Assembly: GCA_964568525.1 (NCBI GenBank)
Contig: CAZMPM010000008.1
Location: forward strand, 1 to 41,657
Source of the DNA: CAYZPB01 sp964568525
GTDB taxonomy: Bacteria > Bacillota > Bacilli > Tepidibacillales > Tepidibacillaceae
Direction: 5' to 3'
Length of the DNA: 41,657 bases
A program made the position numbers and the translations under genes. Shown in pieces: positions 1 through 7,807 of this stretch; position 1 is the stretch's first letter, and each line of letters opens with the position of its first letter. The notes beneath the pieces are model-generated. The model did no database searches, was not told the origin of the DNA, and saw only the letters and a program-made list of their open reading frames with translations.

Positions 1-240
1 GATAATGTACCTCATATTAAGGCTTATTGGATTGATATTGGCGTTCAATTGACGCAGATTGCTCTCTCTTATGGAGCTGATGATATTCACGGAACAATTA
101 TCGAGGAACGAATAAGTCATGCAGTTGGCGCTAAGACGGAGGCCGGTCTAACTAGAGAAGACTTGGTCTGGTTAATTAAAGGCGCTAACCGAATTCCGAT
201 TGAACGCGACACCTTTTACAGTGTAGTTAAAAAGTACTAG
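1..240 (+). CDS. mqnE: aminofutalosine synthase MqnE, C-terminal part (truncated by window start)
   Basis: The reading frame is open from base 1 to a TAG at 238-240, so this is the last 79 codons of a longer gene. The tail contains GTIIEERISHAVGA, a GLTRED stretch and a final PIERDTFY, which is the C-terminal signature of the radical-SAM aminofutalosine synthase MqnE. This enzyme adds an adenosyl group to 3-enolpyruvoyl-benzoate in the futalosine pathway to menaquinone. The radical SAM CxxxCxxC motif would lie upstream of the window and cannot be seen. MqnC (cyclic dehypoxanthinyl futalosine synthase) is the closest alternative, but the GT(I/V)xEE...HAAGA pattern fits MqnE better. An internal TTG at 49 is not a likely start. 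Confidence 0.85.
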   Translation, partial: DNVPHIKAYWIDIGVQLTQIALSYGADDIHGTIIEERISHAVGAKTEAGLTREDLVWLIKGANRIPIERDTFYSVVKKY

Positions 241-332
241 AAGTGTAGTCAGTTAGATTCAAATATGTTAAGATAAAATATGATTAAATTGGAAAACACT
301 TAATAATATATAGAAGAGGAGGAGTAAAAGCA

Positions 333-563
333 ATGGCACTATATGATGATGTAAATGAAGTAATCCAAAAATTACGCCCTTTCTTACAAAGAGATGGTGG
401 CGATGTTGAACTTATTTCAGTAGAAGACGGTATTGTTAATGTACGTTTGCAAGGTGCTTGCGGAACATGCCCAGGAGCGACAATGACATTAAAACATGGA
501 ATTGAACGCGCTTTAATCGAAGAACTTCCAGGCCAAGTGATTGGAGTACAACAAGTTCGCTAA
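333..563 (+). CDS. NFU-type iron-sulfur cluster scaffold protein (NifU C-terminal domain family)
   Basis: A 76-residue protein made only of the NifU C-terminal (NFU) domain. The CxxC cluster-binding motif is at residues 43-46 (GACGTCPGA), preceded by the typical PFLQRDGGDVEL region. Such proteins carry a [4Fe-4S] cluster and deliver it to client apoproteins; B. subtilis YutI is the relative. The ATG at 333 follows GAGGAGG at good spacing. The gene is monocistronic, ending just before a hairpin terminator. It probably works with the Suf machinery encoded about 15 kb away, which is inference from function rather than linkage. Confidence 0.93.
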   Translation: MALYDDVNEVIQKLRPFLQRDGGDVELISVEDGIVNVRLQGACGTCPGATMTLKHGIERALIEELPGQVIGVQQVR

Positions 564-587
564 TTTTTATGCTGTTAAATATAAAAC

Positions 588-618
588 CATTGGCTAAGCC
601 GCCAATGATTTTTATTTT
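588..618 (+). terminator. Rho-independent terminator after the NFU gene
   Basis: The arms CATTGGC (588-594) and GCCAATG (601-607) enclose a 6-nt loop and are followed by ATTTTTATTTT. The hairpin lies between the convergent ends of the NFU gene and the minus-strand UPF0316 gene. A-rich sequence on its left side may let it act in both directions. Confidence 0.75.
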
Positions 619-636
619 GTCTATAACTTATAAAAT

Positions 637-1161
637 TTAATCTATTTTCTTCGCCCAGAAACCACCCTGGAAAAAGATTGGCTCATGCGAAATTACAAAA
701 GCCTTGTCATCAATCTGCTTAACCTCATGCATTAGTGCGCGCATACTATTACGCTTCGTTAATACCCGTAACACAAGCCGCTCGCCTTCCATGCCAAAAC
801 CAGCCCAGCTCGTGACTCCATAGCCCTTTTCCCGCAATTTCTCTGCAATTCCAGATTCTAAATTCTGAGTAATGACCTCAACGGTAACATAGCCCAGTGC
901 AAGTGACTCTTCGATTTTTGAGCCTACAAGAATACCGATCGCATAGCTCATTGCATAAACAATAATATAAATCCAACTCTCCTTAATGTAACTTAACACG
1001 ATACTTAAGGCAACGATATGAATTGAAACCTCGATAACGCTAATTCCGGCAGCAAAATATTTTAAGCCCTTAACCATCAAAATCAATCGTACAGTTAAAA
1101 GCGATACATACAGTATCTGAACTACAAAAATAAAAATTACAATACCGATATCGATTGACAT
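637..1161 (-). CDS. UPF0316 family membrane protein (DUF5698 + DUF2179)
   Basis: A 174-residue protein with three hydrophobic segments in the first ~100 residues (about 5-30, 36-60 and 66-85), followed by a soluble C-terminal domain of the DUF2179 type (V-x-V-I-T at about 93-97, then GYGVTSWAGFG and a final GGFW). B. subtilis YebE is the family reference. The function is unknown. The DUF2179 domain recurs in YitT-type membrane proteins, where ligand or ion sensing has been suggested. Its ATG overlaps the stop codon of the upstream yutD gene by one base (TAATG), so translation is probably coupled. It is the last gene of the minus-strand run that begins with the zinc-type transporter. Confidence 0.85.
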   Translation of the reverse strand: MSIDIGIVIFIFVVQILYVSLLTVRLILMVKGLKYFAAGISVIEVSIHIVALSIVLSYIKESWIYIIVYAMSYAIGILVGSKIEESLALGYVTVEVITQNLESGIAEKLREKGYGVTSWAGFGMEGERLVLRVLTKRNSMRALMHEVKQIDDKAFVISHEPIFFQGGFWAKKID

Positions 1162-1487
1162 TATTTATCTTCCCCTACCTTACGCCTTCTTCTACGTCTT
1201 ACCTTTTTTTTAGGACTCCCAGCTCGTTCCAAAACAAAATACGGACTACTAAAGTTGCAGTATTCCAGAAGGAAGTCTTGTAATGAGCTAATCTTGCGAT
1301 CTGCAGGAACACCTTCTTGATTATTCCGATAAAAGCCGGTTAAGCGAAGTTGCTCATAACCCCAGTCGCCAACCACGTAATCGTACTTTTCCAGCACATC
1401 ACTGTAACGCGCAAGAAAAGCTTCCTCATTCCAGGCGTCTCGTTGCTCCTCGATAAGTGTATAGGTAATATTATTTATCTTAATCAT
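1161..1487 (-). CDS. yutD: YutD family protein (DUF1027)
   Basis: A 108-residue protein. YDYVVGDWGYEQLRLTGFY is the hallmark of the YutD family, found widely in Bacillota. The C terminus is very basic (KKKVRRRRRRK), suggesting contact with nucleic acid or the ribosome, but no function is established. The start was placed at the ATG at 1487 because GGGAGGT lies nine bases upstream; a longer frame reaching 1523 has no ribosome binding site of its own. It overlaps the next gene by one base. In B. subtilis yutD and the NFU gene yutI are also near neighbours, which supports a Bacilli-like gene order. Confidence 0.85.
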   Translation of the reverse strand: MIKINNITYTLIEEQRDAWNEEAFLARYSDVLEKYDYVVGDWGYEQLRLTGFYRNNQEGVPADRKISSLQDFLLEYCNFSSPYFVLERAGSPKKKVRRRRRRKVGEDK

Positions 1488-1536
1488 ATTCTCTCTACCT
1501 CCCGCATTCCCATTGTAGCACATCTGAAGGGCTTTT

Positions 1537-2346
1537 CTATCTATTTATTATCAGCTTTTTAATGAATAATACAACTAGTAAAAGTACGATACTTATTAGA
1601 ACAATCGTACCCCCGGAGGCAATATTAAAGTAGTATGCAATAATGAAGCCAGAGATACTTGCAATTTCGGCAAACAGAATCGCCAGCACAAGCGTCTGCT
1701 TAAAACTTTTAGCAATCTGCATACTTGTTGCTACCGGGATGATCATCATTGCTGATATAAGCAGAATACCCACGATTCGCATTGAAACAGCAATTGTTAA
1801 AGCAACCAGTATCACAAAAATCAGGTTAAGTGAGCGATATTTAATGCCGCTGATTTTCGCGCTCTCTTCATCAAAAGAGATAAATAACAATTCTTTATAT
1901 AGAAAAATAACAACCAGCAGAATCGTCACTGCCATCAGCGAAATAGCCAATAGGTCCATCTTAGTTACCACAACAATACTTCCGAAAAGATATGTAGAAA
2001 TGCTGGTAGTAAAACCACCCGAAAGACTGATTAGAACGATGGCCAACGCCATACCAGCAGATGATATTATTAGCATCGCCAACTCTTCAAAATTTCTGTA
2101 CTGTTCGCGTAGCTTGTTGATACCTAGTGCCGCGAGTACGGCAATCACCATCCCACCGATAATTGGATTAAGCCCAACCATAACTCCAATCGTTACACCC
2201 GCAAGTGCAGTATGTGACAAAGTATCGCCAATAAACGAGAGACGACGCATTACGATAAAGCTGCCGATAATCGGACTAACTGCCCCAACTAAAAGCGCTG
2301 CAATAAATGCTCGTTGCATAAATGCATACTCAAACAGCTCAAGCAT
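1537..2346 (-). CDS. zinc/manganese-type ABC transporter permease (ZnuB/AdcB-like)
   Basis: A hydrophobic protein of about 269 residues with some eight membrane helices, belonging to the ABC-3 family of metal permeases. Signature stretches include RAFIAALLVGAVSPIIGSF near the N terminus and the GDTLSHTALAGV segment. It forms the membrane channel for the ATPase and lipoprotein encoded immediately upstream in the same orientation. The ATG at 2346 has GGGGG eight bases upstream; the TTG at 2349 is less well placed. The gene starts three bases after the ATPase stop codon. Zinc is more likely than manganese given the His-rich ATPase tail, but the family does not settle this. Confidence 0.9.
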   Translation of the reverse strand: MLELFEYAFMQRAFIAALLVGAVSPIIGSFIVMRRLSFIGDTLSHTALAGVTIGVMVGLNPIIGGMVIAVLAALGINKLREQYRNFEELAMLIISSAGMALAIVLISLSGGFTTSISTYLFGSIVVVTKMDLLAISLMAVTILLVVIFLYKELLFISFDEESAKISGIKYRSLNLIFVILVALTIAVSMRIVGILLISAMMIIPVATSMQIAKSFKQTLVLAILFAEIASISGFIIAYYFNIASGGTIVLISIVLLLVVLFIKKLIINR

Positions 2347-2349
2347 CAA

Positions 2350-3120
2350 CTATTCCCCCAATTCATCTACAGAGTGTACTTGACGGTGATGGTCATGGTC
2401 ATGGTGATAGTGATTAACAATCCCCAAATCCTCACTCAGAAATTCAGGTGCACCGCAATAAAGCAGCTTTTTGTTAAGGCAGATAATATTTGTTACTTTA
2501 TTAGAAATTATACCCATATCATGTGAAACCAAGATAATCGTAAGCCCATGCTCACGATTCAAATGGTTAAGTAAATCATAGAATTGATTAGTTGTTTTGT
2601 GGTCGATGCCCACGGTCGGTTCATCAAGAATTAACAGGTCTGGTTGATTAACCAACGCTCGCGCAATAAAAACGCGCTGTTGTTGTCCGCCTGACAGCGT
2701 GCCAATCGTTCGGCCTTTGTAACCAGCAAGTCCAACTAACGCAAGTGCTTCTTCAATTATTTGTTTATCCTTCGCATTAAGTTTATGAAAAAGTCCTTTG
2801 CGACCATAAAGACCCATTGCTACAACCTCAAAAACGCTTACCGGAAAACTGGCATTAAAATTACTCGCCTTCTGCGAAACATAGCCGATCCGGTGCCACT
2901 GATTGAACTTGCTAAGCGGTGTATCAAAAATAAATACCTCTCCCTCTTTAACGGGAAGCAAGCCAAGAATAACCTTAAGCAAAGTGGTTTTGCCTGAACC
3001 GTTTGGTCCCAGCAACCCAATAAACTCCTGACGTTCAATCGTTAAATTGATGTCAGATAGAGCAATCCGATCACCATATTTGTACGATAGGTCATGTATT
3101 TCGATTACTTTCTCTGCCAT
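2350..3120 (-). CDS. zinc/manganese-type ABC transporter ATP-binding protein (ZnuC/AdcC-like)
   Basis: A 256-residue ABC ATPase. The Walker A motif is GPNGSGKTT (about residues 38-46), the signature is LSGGQQQR, and Walker B is LLILDEPTVG, followed by the H-loop LVSHD. The C-terminal tail is strikingly His-rich (NHYHHDHDHHRQVH, about residues 236-249). Such tails occur in ZnuC/AdcC-type proteins and may bind zinc as a sensor or store. It powers uptake through the adjacent permease. The start has a GGTGAG ribosome binding site, and the gene lies between the binding-protein gene and the permease gene, 10 and 3 bases apart. Confidence 0.92.
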   Translation of the reverse strand: MAEKVIEIHDLSYKYGDRIALSDINLTIERQEFIGLLGPNGSGKTTLLKVILGLLPVKEGEVFIFDTPLSKFNQWHRIGYVSQKASNFNASFPVSVFEVVAMGLYGRKGLFHKLNAKDKQIIEEALALVGLAGYKGRTIGTLSGGQQQRVFIARALVNQPDLLILDEPTVGIDHKTTNQFYDLLNHLNREHGLTIILVSHDMGIISNKVTNIICLNKKLLYCGAPEFLSEDLGIVNHYHHDHDHHRQVHSVDELGE

Positions 3121-3130
3121 CTTCTCACCA

Positions 3131-4048
3131 TCATTCTGTTAAGGCTTTTGTTAGAGCTAACAAATTTAGCTCCATTAGTTTGTAATAGTTTAATCCCTCA
3201 GCTTTCTGCTTAGGATTTAAGCTACCAATCGTGTATATTTCAATTGTATCTAAACCAAGTTCTGTCGCTAGCACGTCCGCTATTTTGGTAGATTCGGTCG
3301 GGTCCACAAGTATATATTTTATTGATTGCCCAGTTAAACTTGCAGAAATCTGCTGCAACTCACCAAGACTCGGCTCATCCTCCGGAGTAAAACCACTAAT
3401 TGAATGTTGCTTCAGATTATAGGAGTCTGCAATATAACTGAAAGCAGCATGTGAAATATAAAAATCAGTGCGCTCTAGATTAGCAAGTTCTTTTTTGAAT
3501 CGCTCATCCAACTCAATTAACTCCGCTTCTAAAAGTTCATAATTTTCCTGAAAATACTTTTCTGATTCTGAGTCCAATTGAATCAAGGCATCTCTTATAT
3601 CCCGAGCAATTATAATTGCGTTACTTAGAGAGAGCCAAGTGTGTGGGTCATAACTGCTACTATTTTTGCTAATATCCGTTATTATCAAATGTGCATTCTC
3701 ACTCGCGTTTAATGTGCTAACCTTAGTGTCAACAAGATTGGTCAGAACTTTATTAATCCACAGTTCCATTCCGGCACCGTTATAGATAAACAGGTCACTA
3801 TCCACTACAGCCGCAATATCGCGTGCTGACGGTTCGTAATCATGCGGGCTGACACCGGCGGGGATCAAATTAACTGCTTCCACCCGCTCGCCGCCAATCC
3901 GCGTCGCAAACTCCTCCAACACATAAAGGGTTGTATAGACACTTATCCGCTCAGCTCGCTGATCAGAACCATCTGGCTCTTTTATCGTGCAGCCACTGGG
4001 CGTAAGAGCAAGTGTTATTATTAGCAATATAATTACTGTTTTTTTCAT
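3131..4048 (-). CDS. metal-binding lipoprotein of zinc/manganese-type ABC importer (ZnuA/AdcA-like)
   Basis: A 305-residue cluster A-I solute-binding protein. The N terminus is a lipoprotein signal (hydrophobic stretch, then TPSGC with lipidated Cys20). Expected metal ligands are visible: His in GVSPHDYEP, His in YDPHTWLS, His in FYISHAAFSYIA, and an acidic residue near the C terminus. The long His-rich loop typical of Gram-negative ZnuA is absent; that position holds a short Ser/Tyr-rich stretch, so metal choice between Zn and Mn is open. It is the first gene of the minus-strand operon and diverges from the TIGR00300 gene. No convincing Zur or MntR operator was recognised in the 185-base gap upstream. 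Confidence 0.9.
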   Translation of the reverse strand: MKKTVIILLIITLALTPSGCTIKEPDGSDQRAERISVYTTLYVLEEFATRIGGERVEAVNLIPAGVSPHDYEPSARDIAAVVDSDLFIYNGAGMELWINKVLTNLVDTKVSTLNASENAHLIITDISKNSSSYDPHTWLSLSNAIIIARDIRDALIQLDSESEKYFQENYELLEAELIELDERFKKELANLERTDFYISHAAFSYIADSYNLKQHSISGFTPEDEPSLGELQQISASLTGQSIKYILVDPTESTKIADVLATELGLDTIEIYTIGSLNPKQKAEGLNYYKLMELNLLALTKALTE

Positions 4049-4233
4049 TTGTACCCATTCCCAACGGACTATTTTCGAATAACTAATATATTTCTATTAT
4101 ACCTGTCAATTATACCATAGGTAAACTTGCAAATTTGCGTGACAAATACAATTTAACTATAAAAATATTTGATAGAATACCCCTTTTGAGTATATACTAT
4201 GTATAATAATGACGATTAGGCGGAGGACGAATT

Positions 4234-5433
4234 GTGGAAAAAATAATTGAACTACGTGGCGAAATAATTAATAATAACATTCTTAAGTTGATTGACGAGA
4301 CAATTAAGAAATATGATGCCAAATATCGGATTATCGAAATTAATGTGGAAAAGACCGAACAAACAGAGCCTTATATTAAACTTGCTGTTGATGTTAAATC
4401 GGACAATTTCGATGAACTGTTGCAAGTATTAACAAAAGCGACTAAGGTGGAGCCGACAGTTGAGGAGACAGCAATTCTGAAGCCCAGTCTGAAAGACGCA
4501 ACCGCTCCAGTCGATTTCTATTCTACTACTAATCATCCGACAGAGGTTTTTATCAATGGTAACTGGTTACTCGCCCAAAATATACGGATGGATGCTCTTC
4601 TAGTCCTACGCGACGGTGCTATTTATACGACAAAACTACGCGACATTAAAGAGGGTGACCTAATTGTCTGCACAACTCAGGGCGTGCGTCTTGTAAAGAA
4701 GGAACAGAAAGATGAAGAAGCATTTGGCTTCATGACAAATGAGGTTAGTTCCGAGCGGCGCGTTGAATTATCAGTTCGAGAACTCGCTAAAAGAATGAAG
4801 ACGATTATTGCACGAGGCGGTAAAATCTACGTAGTCGCTGGTCCGGTCATTATTCATACAGGTGGGATGACGCATTTCCAAGATATAATCAGAAAAGGTT
4901 ATATTTCCGGCTTGTTAGCAGGTAATGCGATTGCAGTCCATGATATTGAATATGATTTATTTGGTACTTCTTTAGGTGTCGACTTAAACACCGGCAGAGC
5001 TTCCACCGGCGGGCATAGTCACCACATGCGGGCAATTAACGCAGTAAATAAGTCAGGCAGTATTGCTGCAGCAGTTGCAGACGGCACGATAAAAAGCGGC
5101 ATTATGTATGAGCTAGTGAAAAATAATGTGCCTTTTGTCTTGGCGGGGTCGATTCGTGATGACGGTCCTCTTCCAGATACTTTGATGGACTTGTATCAGG
5201 CACAGGAAGCATACTCTAATATGATTAAAGATGCCGACATGGTTATTATGCTTTCAACAATGTTGCACTCAATCGGAACAGGCAATATGCTACCAAGTTA
5301 TGTTGAGACAGTCTGTGTCGATATTAATCCGGCAGTTGTGAACAAACTTGTAGATCGCGGTTCTGCACAAGCAAAAGGACTTGTAACAGATGTTGGACTT
5401 TTCCTTTCTTTGCTTAATCAGAATCTTTCATAA
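4234..5433 (+). CDS. TIGR00300 family protein (LOR/SDH region; ornithine-cyclodeaminase-like)
   Basis: A 399-residue protein. Residues 1-100 match the N-terminal part of the LOR/SDH conserved region. The C-terminal half has the family's conserved HTGG, LAGNAIAVHDIE, FGTSLGVDL, GHSHHMRAIN and FVLAGSIRDDGPLPD blocks. The same module forms the C-terminal part of cyanobacterial AgrE/ArgZ, and archaeal members have ornithine cyclodeaminase activity (ornithine to proline plus ammonia, NAD-dependent). Whether this protein does the same is inference. It starts with GTG behind GGAGG. It is the first gene of a plus-strand run with larE, larB and larC1, 12 bases before larE, so a link with the nickel-pincer cofactor or an amino/hydroxy-acid pathway is possible. 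Confidence 0.85.
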   Translation: MEKIIELRGEIINNNILKLIDETIKKYDAKYRIIEINVEKTEQTEPYIKLAVDVKSDNFDELLQVLTKATKVEPTVEETAILKPSLKDATAPVDFYSTTNHPTEVFINGNWLLAQNIRMDALLVLRDGAIYTTKLRDIKEGDLIVCTTQGVRLVKKEQKDEEAFGFMTNEVSSERRVELSVRELAKRMKTIIARGGKIYVVAGPVIIHTGGMTHFQDIIRKGYISGLLAGNAIAVHDIEYDLFGTSLGVDLNTGRASTGGHSHHMRAINAVNKSGSIAAAVADGTIKSGIMYELVKNNVPFVLAGSIRDDGPLPDTLMDLYQAQEAYSNMIKDADMVIMLSTMLHSIGTGNMLPSYVETVCVDINPAVVNKLVDRGSAQAKGLVTDVGLFLSLLNQNLS

Positions 5434-5445
5434 AGGAATGGTGGG

Positions 5446-6264
5446 ATGACGTCCTATATCAAGGAACAACGTTTAATTGAATTATTAAGGGAGCTGGGGA
5501 GTGTCGCAATCGCTTTCTCAGGTGGCGTCGATAGCACCTATCTTGCGACGATTGCTAAACAAACGCTTGGAGATAAGGCCATTGCTCTCACAGTAAGTAC
5601 AGAACTGCTTCCTGAAAAAGAGCTGAAATCAGCCAAAGAGATTGCAGAAAAGTTAGGAATTTCGCATCAAGTAATTGAGGTGCCTCTTCTTGACAACCCG
5701 CTAATTACTGCAAATACAAAAGAGCGCTGTTTCCATTGCAAAATAGAGATTATGCATACACTTCGTTCGGTCGCAGAACAACAAGGGATAACCATTCTGC
5801 TAGATGGCACCAACTACGATGATTTAGGCGAGTATCGGCCGGGCCTTAAGGCACTTCAGACACTCAAAATCCGTAGCCCACTTAGCGAGATTGGTTTCAC
5901 AAAAGAAGAGATTCGCACAAGACTATATGAACACGGCTTAGCAGAGTGGAGCAAACCTGCATCATCTTGCTTAGCGACAAGGATTGCTTATCAGCAGCCG
6001 CTGGATGCAGCAAGCTTAAAACAGATTGAGCAGGCGGAGGCATTTTTGTATGTGTTAGGGATTGCTAATTGTCGTGTTCGTTATGAAGGTAAACAAGCAC
6101 GGATAGAAGTCCTACCTGACAATTTTCAATTTCTTGTAGATTACCGTGAACAGGTTGTTGCTTACTTTAAGGAACTTGGGTTTGAGCGGGTTACATTGGA
6201 TTTAGAGGGGCTACGTTCGGGTAGCTATGACCAGCTTAGAAGGAATGATCAAAATGAAGGATAA
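5446..6264 (+). CDS. larE: ATP-dependent sacrificial sulfur transferase LarE
   Basis: A 272-residue PP-loop protein with SGGVDS at residues 25-30, which binds ATP for AMP-activation of the substrate carboxylate. LarE turns pyridinium-3,5-biscarboxylate mononucleotide (from LarB) into the bis-thiocarboxylate needed for the nickel-pincer cofactor. Three cysteines stand out: Cys95 and Cys98 in ERCFHCK and Cys175 in PASSCLATR. Lactiplantibacillus LarE uses only the equivalent of Cys175 as sacrificial sulfur donor. LarE proteins with all three can hold a [4Fe-4S] cluster that carries the transferred sulfur, so this one probably belongs to the cluster-dependent class. The 3' end overlaps larB. Confidence 0.94.
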   Translation: MTSYIKEQRLIELLRELGSVAIAFSGGVDSTYLATIAKQTLGDKAIALTVSTELLPEKELKSAKEIAEKLGISHQVIEVPLLDNPLITANTKERCFHCKIEIMHTLRSVAEQQGITILLDGTNYDDLGEYRPGLKALQTLKIRSPLSEIGFTKEEIRTRLYEHGLAEWSKPASSCLATRIAYQQPLDAASLKQIEQAEAFLYVLGIANCRVRYEGKQARIEVLPDNFQFLVDYREQVVAYFKELGFERVTLDLEGLRSGSYDQLRRNDQNEG

Positions 6265-6955
6265 AAAAGAAAGAGGCAAGGATTCGCTTGACCTTGGTTT
6301 TGCTAAGCTCGACTTGCAACGCGAAGCAAGAACCGGCTTCCCAGAGGTTGTCTATGGCGAGGGCAAAACCGCGGAGCAACTCTTAGCGATTTTTGCGAAA
6401 CTACATGAGAATGGAAATGTGGTACTGGCAACCCGCGTCTCAGCTGAGAAGGCGGATTACGTGATGGAACGAATTCCCGATGCCAAATACGACAGCATCG
6501 GTCGAACGCTGCTTGTTGCGAAGTCATTAGAACCGCTCTATCCAGGCTATGTGGCGATTGTTGCTGCCGGCACCTCGGACCTACCAGTCGCCAAAGAGGC
6601 GGAGACAACGGTACGCGCACTAGGCAGCCGCGTCGAACTGATTACTGATGTTGGCGTTGCCGGACTCCATCGACTAATTGACCGAATTGAGCTGATTCGC
6701 CAGGCAAACGTTATTATCGTTATTGCCGGAATGGAGGGTGCACTGCCAAGCGTTGTTGGTGGCTTAGTCAGTAAACCGATTATTGCCGTACCAACGAGCG
6801 TCGGTTATGGTACAAGTTACAATGGTCTATCGGCACTCTTGGGTATGCTTAATTCCTGTGCTTCTGGCATCTCAGTTGTTAATATCGACAATGGCTATGG
6901 CGCCGGCTATCAAGCTGGCTTAATTAATAAACTAATCAGTCGTGAGGGTAATTAA
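6254..6955 (+). CDS. larB: pyridinium-3,5-biscarboxylic acid mononucleotide synthase LarB
   Basis: A protein of about 233 residues with the PurE/AIR-carboxylase-like fold at its C terminus (VAAGTSDLPVAKEA, then GMEGALPSVVGGLV and PTSVGYGTSYNG). LarB carboxylates and hydrolyses nicotinate adenine dinucleotide to give the biscarboxylate mononucleotide, the first step of nickel-pincer cofactor synthesis. The frame is open from an ATG at 6227, but AGAAGGA lies nine bases before the ATG at 6254, which was chosen. That start overlaps the larE stop codon by 11 bases, so translation is probably coupled. The N-terminal ~90 residues include the family-typical FPEVVYGEGK segment. Confidence 0.93.
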   Translation: MKDKKERGKDSLDLGFAKLDLQREARTGFPEVVYGEGKTAEQLLAIFAKLHENGNVVLATRVSAEKADYVMERIPDAKYDSIGRTLLVAKSLEPLYPGYVAIVAAGTSDLPVAKEAETTVRALGSRVELITDVGVAGLHRLIDRIELIRQANVIIVIAGMEGALPSVVGGLVSKPIIAVPTSVGYGTSYNGLSALLGMLNSCASGISVVNIDNGYGAGYQAGLINKLISREGN

Positions 6956-6956
6956 G

Positions 6957-7766
6957 ATGGAAAAAATTCTTTATTTAGACTGCTTCTCAGGAATTAGTGG
7001 CGACATGACACTTGCTGCTTTAATCGATGCCGGAGCTAATCTAAAATATATTAATCAAGAGCTGCGGAGATTCTTAGACGATTCTGTGGAGTTAAAAGTT
7101 AAACCGGTTAACAAAATGGGTATTAGCGCCAAACAACTGGAAATACTGCTAGAACCGAAGATGGCCCCAGTAAACCGCAACTATAGTGCGATAAGGGCGA
7201 TGATTAGCGAATCGCCGCTTGTTCCAGATGTCAAAAAGAATGCTGTCGCAATCTTTCAAGTTATCGCAACTGCCGAAGCAAAAATTCATGGTGTTCCGAT
7301 TGAACAGGTGCACTTCCATGAGATTGGAGCAATTGATTCAATTGTCGATATTGTTGGTGTAGCCCTAGCATTGGAAAGCCTACAAGTCAAACAGGTTTTT
7401 GCATCACCTGTCCCACTTGGTAGTGGTAGAATTAGTGTAGAACATGGCATCTATCCGAATCCAGCACCGGCAACGATTGAGATTCTTAAGGGTATGAGCA
7501 TTAATTTATTGGGTTTACAATACGAGATTACAACACCAACGGGTGCAGCAATTGTTGCGGCACTGGCTAGTCAGGCGATTACGCTGGCGCCAATCAATGT
7601 TGAGCGGATCGGCTATGGTGCAGGCACGCTTGATTTACCCGACCGGCCGAATGTGTTGCGTGCTTATGTGGGCAAAGTGGAGCAGATGTTGCATCAGCGA
7701 CCGAATTTTAATTTTGAGCAGTATGGTGAATCGTTAAGCGATATGCAGATGAAGGAGAAGGAGTAG
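6957..7766 (+). CDS. larC1: nickel insertion protein LarC, N-terminal half only (LarC1)
   Basis: A 269-residue protein covering the N-terminal domain of LarC, the CTP-dependent cyclometallase that inserts nickel into the pincer cofactor. Recognisable stretches are YLDCFSGISGDMTLAAL at the start, HFHEIGAIDSIVDIVG and TPTGAAIVAAL. Full LarC is about 400 residues. Here the frame stops at 7766 after a polar tail (EQYGESLSDMQMKEKE), directly before a strong terminator. The missing C-terminal domain is encoded at 11176-11667 on the other strand. In Lactiplantibacillus the halves are joined by ribosomal frameshifting, which is impossible here. The ATG at 6957 follows GAGGG and lies one base after the larB stop. 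Confidence 0.93.
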   Translation: MEKILYLDCFSGISGDMTLAALIDAGANLKYINQELRRFLDDSVELKVKPVNKMGISAKQLEILLEPKMAPVNRNYSAIRAMISESPLVPDVKKNAVAIFQVIATAEAKIHGVPIEQVHFHEIGAIDSIVDIVGVALALESLQVKQVFASPVPLGSGRISVEHGIYPNPAPATIEILKGMSINLLGLQYEITTPTGAAIVAALASQAITLAPINVERIGYGAGTLDLPDRPNVLRAYVGKVEQMLHQRPNFNFEQYGESLSDMQMKEKE

Positions 7767-7770
7767 GAAG

Positions 7771-7797
7771 AACCCCGCGTAAAGCGGGGTTTATTTT
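7771..7797 (+). terminator. Rho-independent terminator of the larEBC1 operon
   Basis: A perfect 8-bp stem, AACCCCGC (7771-7778) and GCGGGGTT (7784-7791), with a GTAAA loop, followed by TATTTTG. It begins four bases after the larC1 stop codon. An almost identical hairpin, read on the minus strand, ends larC2 at 11136-11158. Confidence 0.9.
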
Positions 7798-7807
7798 GGC
7801 TATTTTA

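Noticed and set aside
4129..4138. GCAAATTTGC palindrome in the znuA/TIGR00300 gap as a Zur or MntR operator
   Set aside because: It is only 10 bp in an A+T-rich gap and does not resemble known Zur or MntR consensus sites.
7740..7800. Programmed ribosomal frameshift joining larC1 to larC2 as in Lactiplantibacillus
   Set aside because: larC2 is on the opposite strand 3.4 kb away, and larC1 is followed at once by a terminator.
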